Part shown: piece by piece, positions 36,200 through 47,215 of the stretch
Position numbering within the stretch: the stretch's first letter is position 1
Layout of the letters: every line of letters begins with the position of its first letter
Assembly (NCBI RefSeq): GCF_003286085.1
Contig: NW_020825288.1
Location: 19,096,001-19,160,000 of the forward strand
DNA from: Drosophila persimilis
Taxonomy: Eukaryota > Arthropoda > Insecta > Diptera > Drosophilidae
Reading direction: 5' to 3'
DNA length: 64,000 nt
Notes under the pieces: model-generated
What the model was told of the DNA's origin: nothing
Databases searched by the model: none
Seen by the model: the letters and a program-made list of their open reading frames with translations, nothing else
Position numbers and translations under genes: made by a program

Positions 36200-37312
36200 A
36201 CTCTCAATGCATCCACTAAAAGTTCTTATCTGGAATGCTAGCGGCATTTCAGGGAAAGCAAAAGAAATTGAGCTTTTCGCGCACAACAACAGCGTCGACC
36301 GAGATCAGAATCAAAAGAGGGGTAGCTAAAAAAATACGCCTTCTATCCAGCCTTCAAGCCTTCGCGGAATAATACTAGCGTTGGTGGAGTGGCGATTTTA
36401 ATGAGGACCTCGCCTCGCCATTTTCCACAAAGGGTCATTGAGACACGCAGCATGCAAATGTCAGCAGTAAAAGTAGCCACAGGACTGGGCGATGTTGAGT
36501 TCAGCGCCATTTACTGCCCTTCCAGAGTCAGGAGGAAAGACATTACTTCGACGCACTCCGTGCTTGCGGGCAAAGGTATTTGGTTGGTGGTGACTGGAAT
36601 GCCCGACACTGGCTGTGGGGAGACACTTACAATTCCCTTAGGGGGCGAGAGCTAGCGGAAGCCATCTCTGCCACTGGCGCGAAGATCCTTGCAACTGGAT
36701 CACCAACCAGGTATCCTTATGTACTCAATCACACGCCATCCTGCATAGACTTCGCAGTGCATCATGGTATTCCGGATTCAAGAGCAACAATAAGTCGGAG
36801 CTGGGATCTGGACTCCGACCATCTGGCCCTAGTCATCAGCATTGACACTATAGAAAATCCAACCCCTCGTCTAGTCACCAAGCACACTGATCTGCTCGCC
36901 TTTAGGCAACATTTGGAGAGGTCGATCCAACTGAACGTCACGCTAAACGCTGCGGAAGATATCGAGATGGCTGTGGATAACATCACAGAGAGTATATACG
37001 TGGCTGCAGCTCCCTCAACGCCTTCGCATCAACGGACAAGCGCCGCCTATGGAATAGTTCTTACAAGAGAGGCCAGAGAGCTTTTCTCACAAAAAAAGGA
37101 GACTTCGAAGATGCGCAATCCGATCTCAAGACCCATGGGACCGAATTCTATGGAACCGGGCTGCCAAGCAACTTCGAAACACACTAAGAGAACTTCGAAG
37201 CAACTTCTTTGGACGAAAGCTTGCTTCAATGGATTACACCGTGGATGCTGGATATTCGCTTTGGAAGACCACTAAATCTCTTAAGAGACAACCGTTCAGA
37301 TAGACCATCTGG
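36200..37312 (+). mobile_element. Jockey-clade LINE, endonuclease and start of RT linker
   Basis: The start reads LKVLIWNASGISGKAKEIE (36211 on). After frame breaks, 36580-37080 reads GDWNARHWLWGDTYNSLRGR and the closing DLDSDHLALVISI of the APE endonuclease, including the DSDH catalytic block. The linker up to about 37310 includes a WNRAAKQLRNTLRELRSN segment. The element is then cut by BEL/Pao gag sequence before any RT core. At least two frameshifts are present. Confidence 0.8.
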
Positions 37313-38165
37313 TTCAGACAAGTTCAATTCACATATTCGCGCGCTCCATGGTTTGGGCACCACTGAGCAGATCGCAGGATGCATCGTCGTGCAGGAGCAT
37401 CTCCGAAAACTGGATCCAGCGAGCCAAGAGAAGTGGGAGGAACGATTCAACGACCCCGCATTCGCAAACTGAATTCCGCCGTGGGAATCTATGGCCTCGT
37501 TCTTGGATCAGCGATGCAGACCATTGGAGACGATGGACTTTTCTATGGCAAGCTATGCGTTGAGCAGTTAGGTGGGCAGAAGTAGAAAGCATAATAATTC
37601 CACATATAAATCCACAATAAAAGGTCCACATTGGTTACAACGAACCAAACCGTAGCACGCTGCGCGCTGTGCAACGAGGTCCAGCACTGTCAGAAGTTTA
37701 AAGCGCTGTCCCCCACAAATCGCCATAAAGAAGCCAAGCGGCCTTCGTTGTGTATAAATTGTCTCAGAACAGGGCATCGATTACTTCAGTGCACCTCGAG
37801 CAACTGTCGTACCTGCGGGGGTAGACACCATACCCTCCTTCATTTTGGTAGCCCTGAAGATACCGCAGTCCAAGGGAAATCAGCGCCGTATACTCCATCT
37901 CAGTCTGCGCTGTCTGAGTCTACGCCGCGGCCAAAGAAAGGCGAGGAAAACACCGAGAACCGAAATCCAACGGCACCGACGCAGCAACGGCAGAAGAGAA
38001 ACGCCGAGAACAGCGAGCCGACCGCATCAACGCAGCAGCGGCAGAGGAAAAGCGCCGAAACGGCAAACCAACAGCAGCAACGGCAGAATAGAAACGCCGA
38101 AAACCAAAACCAAGCAACGACGCGCCAGCAGCGAAAAAGAGAGACACCGGCGCTGCGTAGACGCC
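37313..38165 (+). mobile_element. BEL/Pao gag fragment with zinc-knuckle region and Q-rich tail
   Basis: The plus frame at 37313-37470 reads [16 protein letters not shown] and KLDPASQEKWEERFNDPA, the conserved BEL/Pao Gag block. A second frame at 37631-37860 shows cysteine/histidine knuckles (CALCNEVQHCQKF.., CINCLRTGHRLLQC.., CRTCGGRHHTLLHF), also typical of BEL/Pao. From 37950 it turns into an imperfect repeat of about 17 residues (variants of TQQRQKRNAEN). It is inserted directly behind LINE sequence. Confidence 0.8.
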
Positions 38166-38544
38166 GATAGAGAGCGGGAACGACGGCGGCAGCCCTCTGC
38201 CGCAGCGAGAATGACGACGCTGGCCGCCCACGCTGACGCTGTATCGGCAGAGTTCTGAGCTGGGAAAACGAGGAGTTAGAGAAAAAGTCGATTGGAAAAG
38301 CCCAGAGGAGCCAGACGTGCCCGCGGAAAGTTCGAGTAGTTCGCGAAAAGTTAAAATACGTGGCGTACGAGATCCACGCCGACGCGATCAGTGGTACGAA
38401 AAAGATCCTGCTCCGACGCCGCACTTACGGAGGAGAAGAAGCTTTCGACGATGGATGTAACAAAAATATAGCCTGGCCACCAACAATCTATACACTAGTG
38501 AAACTGGATGTCCGGGGCTTCGCCTTCTCTGCACATCCTTACGC
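38166..38544. other. Spacer between BEL gag and tandem array
   Basis: Moderately GC-rich, with no recognisable domain in any frame. Confidence 0.4.
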
Positions 38545-39125
38545 CTCTGACCCGAGTAGCCCAGCAGGATCCCGAGGCCGCTGTCCGGCGATCGCCTAGG
38601 CGCTCTCGGTGACACCTGTTGGCGCCCTGTATGATCCCAGTAGACCGACAGGGTCCCGTAAGTAATGTCCGGCGATAGCCTAGGCACTCTCGGTGATACC
38701 TGCCGGTATTATCGCATAGCAAAGCCCCCTTCCGCTTCGTAGTAATTCTTAGGTCTACAGGGTCCCGTAAGTACTGTCCGGCGATAGCCTAGGTACTCTC
38801 GGCGATACTTGTCGGTATCTCCGCATAGCAAAGCCCCCTTCCGCTTCGTAGTAATTCTTAGGCCTACAGGGTCCCGTAAGTACTGTCCGGCGATAGCCTA
38901 GGTACTCTCGGCGATACCTGTCGGCCCTCTTCCGCTTCGTAGTAATTCTTAGGCCGACAGGGTCCCGTAAGTACTGTCCGGCGATAGCCTAGGTACTCTC
39001 GGCGATACTTGTCGGTATCTCCGCATAGCAAAGCCCCCTTCCGCTTCGTAGTAATTCTTAGGCCTACAGGGTCCCGTAAGTATTGTCCGGCGATAGCCTA
39101 GGTACTCTCGGCGATACCTGTCGGC
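38545..39125. repeat. Tandem repeat array, 109-bp unit (one 91-bp variant)
   Basis: The block GGGTCCCGTAAGTA starts at 38651, 38760, 38869, 38960 and 39069, so spacings are 109, 109, 91 and 109. The short unit lacks 18 bases around the CCGCATAGCAAAG segment. Reverse-complemented, the unit matches the 16-kb array (CCGACAGG..CGCCGAGAG..CTAGGCTATCGCCGG). Neither length is divisible by three, so open frames over the array are incidental. Confidence 0.9.
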
Positions 39126-39351
39126 CCTGTCGGCTCGCACAACTGTAAACTCGGAATTGAGGCGCAGCAACTCCGGTTAGAAATACCCGTTGCGGCTTGC
39201 GTCCCACACCCGCCGCAACTGTACACACCGGTGGAAGTGCGACTATACTCTCCCCGTGAGGGCGGCTGGAAACAGGTCCTGGCACGGTCATGTTTTTGCC
39301 AGAAGGATGGCGAATGGTAGTCGGGCGGAGAGATGAAAACATCAAGGCAAG

Positions 39352-39699
39352 GTGAAAGCCATCGAGTGCCAAGACACTCGCTCTGCGGCCCTATACATGA
39401 AGTCGGTGGCTGCTCTAAAAGAGGTCTATCCAGGGGCGAAACTGGAGGCCGTGAGATGGGAGGATGTCCTTAGTCGTCCGAGAGCCAGAGCATGGGTCTC
39501 GGCTAAACCTGGAGAACCTGATATAATACTCAGGCTACTGCAGGTCCGCAACCCCCACCTTCCCACAGCCGATTGGAAGGTGGCCAAGGTAGAGGATATC
39601 CAGGGGCAGAGGCACCAGATAAAGGTTACCATATCCAGGCAAGCAGAGGTCGAGCCAAACCCGGAGCTGCCGGAGATCCTGTCTAAAATAAGGAAATAA
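39352..39699 (+). CDS. DUF4780-like ORF, probable LINE ORF1 remnant
   Basis: An uninterrupted 115-codon frame ends in a stop followed by AATAAATG. It contains NPHLPTADWKVAKVEDIQG and KLEAVRWEDVLSRPRARAW. The 'NPxLPTxxWxVxxVE' pattern resembles DUF4780, a domain found in ORF1 of insect LINEs and in many uncharacterised insect proteins. It follows the 109-bp array by about 200 bases. No ORF2 follows. It may be a transposon remnant or an exapted small protein. The ATG at 39352 is the first in frame; residues upstream could belong to it if a different start is used. Confidence 0.5.
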   Translation: MKAIECQDTRSAALYMKSVAALKEVYPGAKLEAVRWEDVLSRPRARAWVSAKPGEPDIILRLLQVRNPHLPTADWKVAKVEDIQGQRHQIKVTISRQAEVEPNPELPEILSKIRK

Positions 39700-39704
39700 A
39701 TGTG

Positions 39705-40994
39705 TAATTATATTATTGTAATATTTTATATTTTGTAATACAAATCAAACAAATAACAGCTTTGATTTTACTTCCCGCTCCCTAGTGTACCATACACAGA
39801 AATTAGCATCATCATCAATTAAAAAAGAAGCATAGTCCAACAATGTATAATTTTAACGTCAAAAATAGATAAATATGCAGACTAATTTAAATTTTCCAAT
39901 CCGTGTTTTGCACACCGTAATCATCTGCTTAATCAGTTTGTATTTATTTTGATAAGGAAAAATTGTAAATGGCTAACAGATATGATGATAGGGAAGCAAC
40001 ATGCAAAAATCGCAAAGAAACGAGTGGTCTTGGAACATCCAAAATGAATGGTGGACTAACTGGGAAATTTTCGCAACGCAAAACCTTACGGACCATCCCC
40101 GACATGAATGGAGGATGGCCGTCAGTGTGAATAGCCTATTAGGACACATTTTGTCAGCACCCTTGAATCGTTCCGTGTAATTTTGGCTGGAAAACATTTG
40201 ACGCAAGCGCAGTAGTTTTTAAATATGGACTGTGTAAAATGTTAAACATATATTAGTATACAAAATACAGTCAGCAATGCAAATGCTAAAGCGGGTGTTC
40301 CCAAACGTGCTGTACATATTGTATTACAAAATCTTGACGAAATAAAACTAAACAACAAAAAATGTTCTTTTAATTGTATAAATATATCTAAATAAATATA
40401 GGAATATACAAAATTGCACGCATAAAGTTTACAGACATATACATACATAGGCCTATTTTCATAGCTATAAATGATAAAAATGGTTTTACACAAACGGAAT
40501 TCATTGATTTGTCGATTGAGTTAAAATGTGTATAAAGTATAAATAAGTGTAGAAAAATTCATATATATATGCATATATATATATACATATTAATATATGT
40601 ATGTATTTATATATGCATATGTATACTATACTTTTGGCCGGAGCTTCAAGATTATAGGAGTAATTAGATTCGATTAGATGTAAATACGTACATATGTGCA
40701 TACATATGTATGTATGTATATAACAGTTAGAAGGAAGCAGATTGCAGTCTGACAATTGAATATGATTGTATTATTATTAGAGACAATCGTCCCTCTGTCT
40801 CACACACACTTACCCTCGTCCAGAGAGAGAAAGAGAGAGTAAAATATGACTTAGTACGGACCATGATGCAATTATACTAGGTGGTCTCGAGTGAAAGGCA
40901 CATTGTATAGTAAGTGTGAGTGAGTCGGCATATGTTGATGTTGATAAACCCTTAACAGGCCCGTGGGGTTTAACTTCTAATTCTGTGATATTTT
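39705..40994. other. AT-rich spacer with one short repeat and TATG microsatellites
   Basis: 40010-40135 is homologous to 10225-10366. 40555-40725 is a TATG/TATA microsatellite, and the minus-strand open frames over it are artefacts. No gene seen. Confidence 0.5.
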
Positions 40995-41960
40995 TATACC
41001 CGATACTCAAAATGAGTATTGGGGTATATTAGATTTGTGGTAAAAGTGGATGTGTGTAACGTCCAGAAGGAATCGTTTCCGACCCCATACAGTATATATA
41101 TTCTTGATCAGCATCAATAGCCGAGTCGATTGAGCCATGTCTGTCTATCCGTCTGTCCGTCCGTCCGTCTGTCCGTCCCCTTCAGCGCCTAGTGCTCAAA
41201 GACTATAAGAGCTAGAGCAACGATGTTTTGGATCCAGACTTCTGTGATATGTCACTGCTACAAGAATATTTCAAAACTCTGCCCCGTCCACTTCCGCCCC
41301 ACAAAGAGCGAAAGTCTGTGGCATCCACAATTTCGATGATACGAAAAAACTAAAAACTCAGAATCGTAGAAGATGACTATATCTTCTAGAGCGCAAAATC
41401 TGAACCACATCGTATAATTTTTATAGCCAGAATCAAGAAAACAATTTCATTCTTTCTCGCTCTGTCTGTCATGGTCGGTTTTGTCAATTTCAAAATATGA
41501 GTTCAAGGATCTCAGAACCTATAAGAGCCAGAGCAACCAAATTTGGTATCCATACTCCTGTGATATCGGACCTTGACCATTTTGTGTCAAAATTTCGCCA
41601 CACCCCCTTCTGCCCAAAAATCTGAGGCATCCACAAATCTCGGAGACTATTAAGGCTAGAGTAACCAAATTTGGTACACACTCCTTTAAGATGTCACCAT
41701 AAAACGTATATTTCAAAATTTCGCCCCATCCCCTTCCGCCCACACAAAGGACGAAAATCTGTTGCATCCACAATATTGCAGATTCGAGAAAACTAAAAAC
41801 GCAGAATCATAGATAACGACCATATCTATTAGATTGCTGAATCTGGATCAGATCAGATCATTTTTATAGCCAAAAGGAACAAATCAATTTGCACTGGCTA
41901 CGCAGCGCCCGACGTCACGCTCAGACTGATTTTCTGTCTCTCTCGCAAGCACTCTCTGTC
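40995..41960 (+). mobile_element. Helitron-like element, long copy, 3' end lost
   Basis: It has a complete 5' terminus (TACCCGATACTCAAAATGAG), GACCCCATACAGTATATATT and an expanded GTCCGTCC run. Three internal 'CCAAATTTGGTA' modules follow. It reaches the GCGCCCGACGTCACGCTCAG segment near the 3' end and then joins BEL LTR sequence near 41962 without the hairpin or CTAG. Confidence 0.8.
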
Positions 41961-41963
41961 GTA

Positions 41964-43320
41964 CAATAACAATTACAATGCTTAAATTTACTTCCTAATT
42001 CATTCTTCGGCGGCTGGCCCGAACATACTCCCCCTGTTGGGAGCTAGTTTTCCAACAGATTCCTTAAGGGGCAGCAAACAAAGCCAAGTGACGGGCCTCC
42101 TGATGTTTCCTGAGGAAAGCTTCGTTAGGTCAGGCTCGAGAATTTGTTCATGGGGGCCCGCCTAGAAGCAGATGAGCGGGAGTCGACACGTCTAAATCAT
42201 CAGGATTTTCTAAAAGCGAGAGAAAAGGGCGAGATTTAACAATTGCAGTGATCTGACAGATCAGAGTGCGCAGCTCGTTGAAGCTAAGCACAGATGGTCC
42301 AACTGAGCGTTACAGGTGATATTTTCCGGTCTTCACGGCCGCTTCCTACAACACGCCAAAATGCGGAGAGTCATATGCGGTTCGCTCAGACAAAGCTTCT
42401 TTAGCTCCAGAAGCTCGTTCTTGGCCCCAAACGAAGTTTGTCGCATGGTCCGACCAAATTTGACTTGGCGTTCCTCGAGTGGAAGTAAAACGCCCTAGGG
42501 CGCCTAGAAACGATGCGGTGGTAAAATCCTTAACGAGCTCCATGTGTATAGCCTTGGAAGTGAAGCAGATGAATACGCTAGTGTAACACTTGATCGGAGG
42601 CCTCCTGCGGATTTCTGATCGGTTGAAAAAAGGTCCACAGTAATCGTCCAGTGACTTCAAAAACTCGAGATGCTTCCAAACGTTCCTTAGGTAGGTCTCC
42701 CATGATGTGTTCAACCATGCGCGGCCTTGTCCTGAAGCATCTCATACACTTGCTGACGACCCTTGTCACTGCTTTAATATACCTCCAATGGGCCAATATT
42801 CCAGCCGAATTTTGGATAGCAGGGCGCGAGGTCCGGCATGGAGGTTCCTTTCGTTCCTTTAGCGATGAGTTGCCAAGAAGACCTCCAACTCTAAGTAGTC
42901 CAGAATGATTGATGAACGTGTTGAGCTAACTAATAGAACTGGTTTTCATGACTTGACGATTGCCTCGAATCTTTTTTATGTCCATCCACAAAATTCAGTC
43001 AGTTGAATGTGTCGAATCAGAAGATGCGTTCCTTGTCGAATATCAGAAACGGTCAGTCCTGGATGCCTAAAACGATGTATAAATTTGGGCGAATGTGCGC
43101 TGCATGCGAAAGAACGAATTTGCCAATTTGCATCCGGACGTGAGATCGCCATGTGGAGACGTGATCAGCAATACTCGCTTGCGAAGCTCCAAAGTTGCTA
43201 TGTCGGTAGCTGGCGGTACAGGCCACTTATCCTTGGAGCCTAGCATATAAAATATGGGCCTTGAAACCATAGCTCTGACTGGATAAGATGGCTGGACGGC
43301 GAGCCTCTGCATATTCATTC
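41964..43320 (-). mobile_element. BEL/Pao element: integrase plus start of 3' LTR
   Basis: Minus-strand 43318-43067 reads the integrase approach (DKWPVPPATDIATLELRKRV). 42796-42580 has the zinc/entry block CMRCFRTRPRMVEHIMGDLP, and 42560-42346 has the core (FICFTSKAIHMELVKDFTTA, SDHATNFVWG). At the left end TGTTCGGGCCAGCCGCCGAA (42026 leftward) matches the LTR start of the 55-kb element. Frameshifts and stops are present. Confidence 0.8.
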
Positions 43321-44221
43321 ATAATCAACAACATAATAGAGGTAGCGCGAAATGGAAAATTATTCTAATATTGAGTGTTTTGTTCGCGAGATTTTTTTTG
43401 GTATATGTTCTTTGAACTGTTTATTACCTAAGTCTAAAAGTCCTTTCTGCGCTTCGGAGCCGTTTGGTTTCAATACCGATTTACCTGTCAAATCCTCGCA
43501 CGAAAAACGGTCAAAATATGATTTTGTATGAGATTTAAGAGATGTGATTGCCGTTTCTGATCGTGCAAGGTTGTGACAGGTAAATCGGTATAGAGGGCCC
43601 CGCGTCGATTGTGAGAGGTAGCATGTGTGGATCCAAAGAGTCGGTTTTATGACAGGCTTTCATTAGCTGTTGTATAGTGCTATTGAAAAGTGCTTAATTA
43701 ACTACAGTATCATAAACTTGGAATTTGTATCAGAGATTATACTTAAAATATGCATGCATAATATTAAAAATTGCCCGAGCAATTAGTTACTTCATATTCA
43801 TGTTTTTATACCGTTGTCGAAGTTTTTATGATTTTTATCATATGTAAGCGACGAACAAATAGAAGAATCTTTAACCTCATAACTCATACATAATACACAG
43901 GCCACCAAAAGCAATCATTACTGATTTACTTAAATATAGTGTTACATTTTTAATTTTATAATATATCTGCTGTACCGTATTTATTAAGATTTGATCTGGA
44001 ATTTGCGCATTGTATTAAAGTAAACGTACGGCCTTACCCAAATTGTCTCAAAAACATATGCTGCCTTTTATATTCGTATATTAGTAGTGAATTGTATTGA
44101 CCAACAAAATATCATTGAAAATGTTTTTTATTGCTTATAAAAATATTACCCAAGAAGATCAAAACCCATTTTCAAATGTTATAACCAATTATCACAGTAT
44201 TTTTGCATTGGGAAGGATGTT
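43321..44221. other. AT-rich spacer containing a 119-nt hairpin (43473-43591)
   Basis: There is no gene. ATACCGATTTACCTGTCA at 43473-43490 is the exact reverse complement of 43574-43591. Inside it a second paired block (GCACGAAAAACGG with CCGTTTCTGATCGTGC) extends the stem. It could be a MITE or a transcribed hairpin. Confidence 0.6.
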
Positions 44222-44464
44222 TTTATACCAAATGAGTATAGGGGTATATTCGATTTGTGGTGAAAGTGGATTTGTGTAACGCAAAGAAGGAAGCGTTTCC
44301 GACCCCATAAAGTATTTTTCTTGATCAGCATCAATAGCCGAGTCGAATGAGCCCTGTCTGTCTGTCCCGTCTGCCCGTCCATATGAGCGCCTAGTGCTCA
44401 GAGACTATAAGAGCTAGAGCAACAATATCCGCACTCCTGTTAGATCTCACTGTTACATGTGTAT
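44222..44464 (+). mobile_element. Helitron-like element, truncated by LTR-element sequence
   Basis: It lacks a few bases of the 5' terminus (starts TTTATACCAAATGAGTATAG). It has CGACCCCATAAAGT, GATCAGCATCAATAGCC and GTCTGTCCCGTC, and breaks at about 44464 where GC-rich gag sequence begins. Confidence 0.75.
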
Positions 44465-45185
44465 TTTAGGCCTCAGTCCGCTCGCAGTCCCATTTCTCGG
44501 GGCGCTGTGTGGGCTTCTGGATGTCTCGATCCTCCTGCCCTGTAGCCAAGATCGCGTTCTCGTAGTCATCCTGGTCGGCAGTGCGTTCCGAACGGACCCG
44601 TTCCGGGTTCCGTTCCGGGTTCCGCTCCCACGCTATCTCGGCGTCGGCTAATGGCTCTAGTTTGTAGTCCATGGTGGAGATCTTGGTGTTCTCCTCCTGC
44701 GGTGTCGGGGTCCTTGGCTTACGGGATGTTTCGTCTCGCCTGGTCTCGCCTGGTCTCGGCGGTCACGGTGGACGCGGGGCGAGTCGGTTCCGGGCTTCGA
44801 GTCGCGCTGCTGTGGGTCGTGTCGGTTGTGCGTGTTGGTTCTGCTGGGTTGCCATGTGGCGACTCCCGGTTCGATGAGCTGGCCCTGGATGGTTGCAGCG
44901 AAGCCGCAGATATCTCTGCCGTCCGACCGGTGACTTACGGTGTCCGGTGGCATTGGGGTCTGGGTCACGATCAACTGAAGATTCTTTTCCCCTCCCTTTT
45001 TGGCTCAATTTCCTGACCCAGGGGGACGTGGCTGGGCTCCGGTGGTTTCTGGGGCTCGGGATTTTTCCAAAGTGCGTGGCCAATTCCTCCATCCTTGCTT
45101 GCACTGCTCCTTGGTGTCCAGGGCGCACGATGAAGGCGGTGAGCCGGCTTCAAAAGTCCTCTACTGTGCCAGTCTGTCCTAGTCG
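44464..45185 (-). mobile_element. Probable gypsy-type LTR element gag region
   Basis: GC-rich minus-strand frames (45128-44763, 44974-44657, 44672-44466) encode arginine/proline-rich, hydrophilic sequence with frameshifts between them. One piece reads MEELATHFGKIPSPRNHRSP. Composition and layout resemble a gypsy-family Gag, but no diagnostic motif is present. Confidence 0.4.
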
Positions 45186-45191
45186 TTCCAT

Positions 45192-45724
45192 ATTAAGAAC
45201 CGGAGATCCTAGTTGAGTATTTGTAGCCCCTAGCCAGGAGTTGTGATGCTCTGGAGGGATACACGGTAGTGCACGGCACTGGGGCTGGTTATCCGTTCGA
45301 GGCATACACGACACGGTACTGTGGACGGGTGATCCTGGGTGAGGATACTAGGTATGGTACTATGGACTGGTTATTTTCGATGGATATGCGGCACGGTACT
45401 GGGGACGGATGATCTTGGATCAGGATACGAGGTTTGGTACTTGGGACTGGTTATCCTTTTGAAGGATACGCGTCACGACACTGTGTGAGGTTACCTGATC
45501 GATTGAAGGCTCGAACTTGTGTTGTAGGCTTTGTAGGAACTGCTCGGATGCTCGGTGGTAACTGCTCGGAAGCTCTGCGGTAGCTGCCCGTATGCTCGAT
45601 GGCAACTGCTCGGAAGCTCTGTAGGAGGATCGGTGGGGACAGCCTGGACGCTTGGTGGTGACTGTCTCGGTGGGAACTACACATAGGGGCTACACATACT
45701 CAACTAGGATCTCCGATTCTTAAT
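45192..45724. repeat. 41-bp inverted repeat enclosing a tandem array
   Basis: The arms 45192-45232 and 45684-45724 are reverse complements at 39 of 41 positions (one arm begins ATTAAGAACCGGAGATCCTA). Between them, 45257-45500 holds about six imperfect units of 39-45 bp, each starting GGATAC-like and containing a GGTACT..GGAC core. Units ending GGTGATC alternate with units ending GGTTAT. From about 45535 to 45640 a second, shorter repeat follows (AACTGCTCGGAAGCTCTG variants). Confidence 0.75.
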
Positions 45725-46399
45725 ATCACCGCACACGTCCGTTAGTCGTGTTCCCACGACCTCGCAGAAGGTCACCGGAGGTCTGCCGTGCTTTGGCGCT
45801 CTCACGCCTAACTACAACCCCACCCCCCCCCACGCAACCTCCAATGCCTTAATTTTGGCCGCTTCAAAATCCAACAGAAGGAATCGAGAGCTAGGGTGAC
45901 ACGTGTCGTAGACAACATGTGATCATCGAGTCGTGAGTACGAACATATCCGCGAAATAACAGGGTATAGCAGCGGTGCAGCGCAATGAAAGGGAGAGCGT
46001 GATAACTCACACGCCAAGAGTGAGCTTTTGTTGCTTTGCCTTTGTCTTATTCTTTTCTTTTGCTTGCATTCTTTTGGTTGCACTTCCATTTATTTAGACT
46101 TAAAATGTAAAATCATATAGACATATGTATGTATATATATTAAGGAAGATCGTTTCTATAGAATTCATTTCTTTATCATATTATATATTAAGCTAATTTC
46201 CTAATTAGGCTCGGTGTAAGTTCACTTAATTTTTATAATATGTCGAGCACAAGGAAGGCAATTGCAAAAGGTGTGGACACAGTTTCACCAGACGCTCGGG
46301 TTGAAGGTAACAACATGAAAGTACTTGTACTTGTACTTAGCGTCTGTGGAAATCTACGAGTGAATGCTATTGAAACATCATCACGCCACCTTGCAACAA
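45725..46399 (+). other. Spacer with a small unassigned ORF at 46240-46437
   Basis: The frame at 46240 starts MSSTRKAIAKGVDTVSPDAR and runs 65 codons. A possible splice donor (GAAG|GTAACA) lies at about 46306. I cannot assign it to a gene or transposon. Upstream sequence is low complexity, including a C-run near 45826. Confidence 0.3.
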
Positions 46400-47215
46400 T
46401 CACCCCCCTCTATATCCTGCAGCAGTTCGTTCATTGATACGTTCCGAGGAGGTGCGAGAGGACCCCGTCTGCGGTTTACCTTTGCTGACAAACCTAAGGG
46501 ACGTTGACGTCCCTGAAGCGGTACTGCATTGTTGCATCTGTGTGTGCGGAGCTTGCTTGCTTTTAGGAATGAAAACGACTTTGGTCTGAAGCCAGGTGTC
46601 AGGGATGTGCCTGTGGGAGAAGACTCCCTCGTAGATCCTTTTGTCCCAGTTAATGTCTTTTTGTCCAGCGTGAATCAGTTTGGCAGGGATGAATCCATCT
46701 GTTCCTTCAGACTTTAAGGGCTTAAAGCATTTAATTGCACGGAAACTGTTCTCCTGGCCTAAAAGGTTAAGGAAAGCACTTAAGGTAACAGAAGAGGTGC
46801 AGTAATTAGGTCTGTTTTCATCGCAGCCAGGGAAATGCGTTGTCCAAGACTGTCTTTGAGAGAACTGTGAATCTTTTGAATAACTCAAGCCCAGTTATGA
46901 TCGACTTTTAAACATGTAGTTTTGTTGTAGGCGTTCTTAAATGTTTAACCAAGACGACTCGTGGCCTCTCTTGAAATTTCGTCCTCAGGGGGAGACTCAG
47001 GAAGAATACGGCCCAGTTGATCTGAATTTCGAGTCCTTATTGTCCGCCTGAGGTTCCGGAATTTACCTCGGCTCGGTAGGGAGAAACAGAATAAAATTTC
47101 CACGTACCATTGTTCCGAGGACGAGTCTTCTTCAAGGACCCTCCAGAATACTATGTTTTTCTGTATCTTGTGAGAGGCAAGTGTGAGGTCCAGGACCACT
47201 GGCTATTATTTAAGG
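46400..47215 (-). mobile_element. LINE fragment: end of endonuclease, linker and start of RT
   Basis: Minus-strand 47199-46945 contains an endonuclease-tail and linker sequence. 46888-46500 reads FKPLKSEGTDGFIPAKLIHA and VFSHRHIPDTWLQTKVVFIPKS, the first RT blocks of LINEs ('KSPGxDGIxPxLL', 'PxxWxxxKVVxIPK'). The catalytic YADD region is absent. This family differs from the jockey-like copies nearby. Confidence 0.7.

Noticed and set aside
37900..38424. 174-codon minus-strand frame over 38 kb
   Set aside because: It is the shadow of the Q/R-rich plus-strand gag tail; cysteine/phenylalanine richness comes from the antisense of CAG/CGG codons.
38545..39125. Regularly spaced repeats considered as a CRISPR array
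   Set aside because: The units are directly adjacent 91/109-bp tandem copies without unique spacers, in a clearly eukaryotic sequence.
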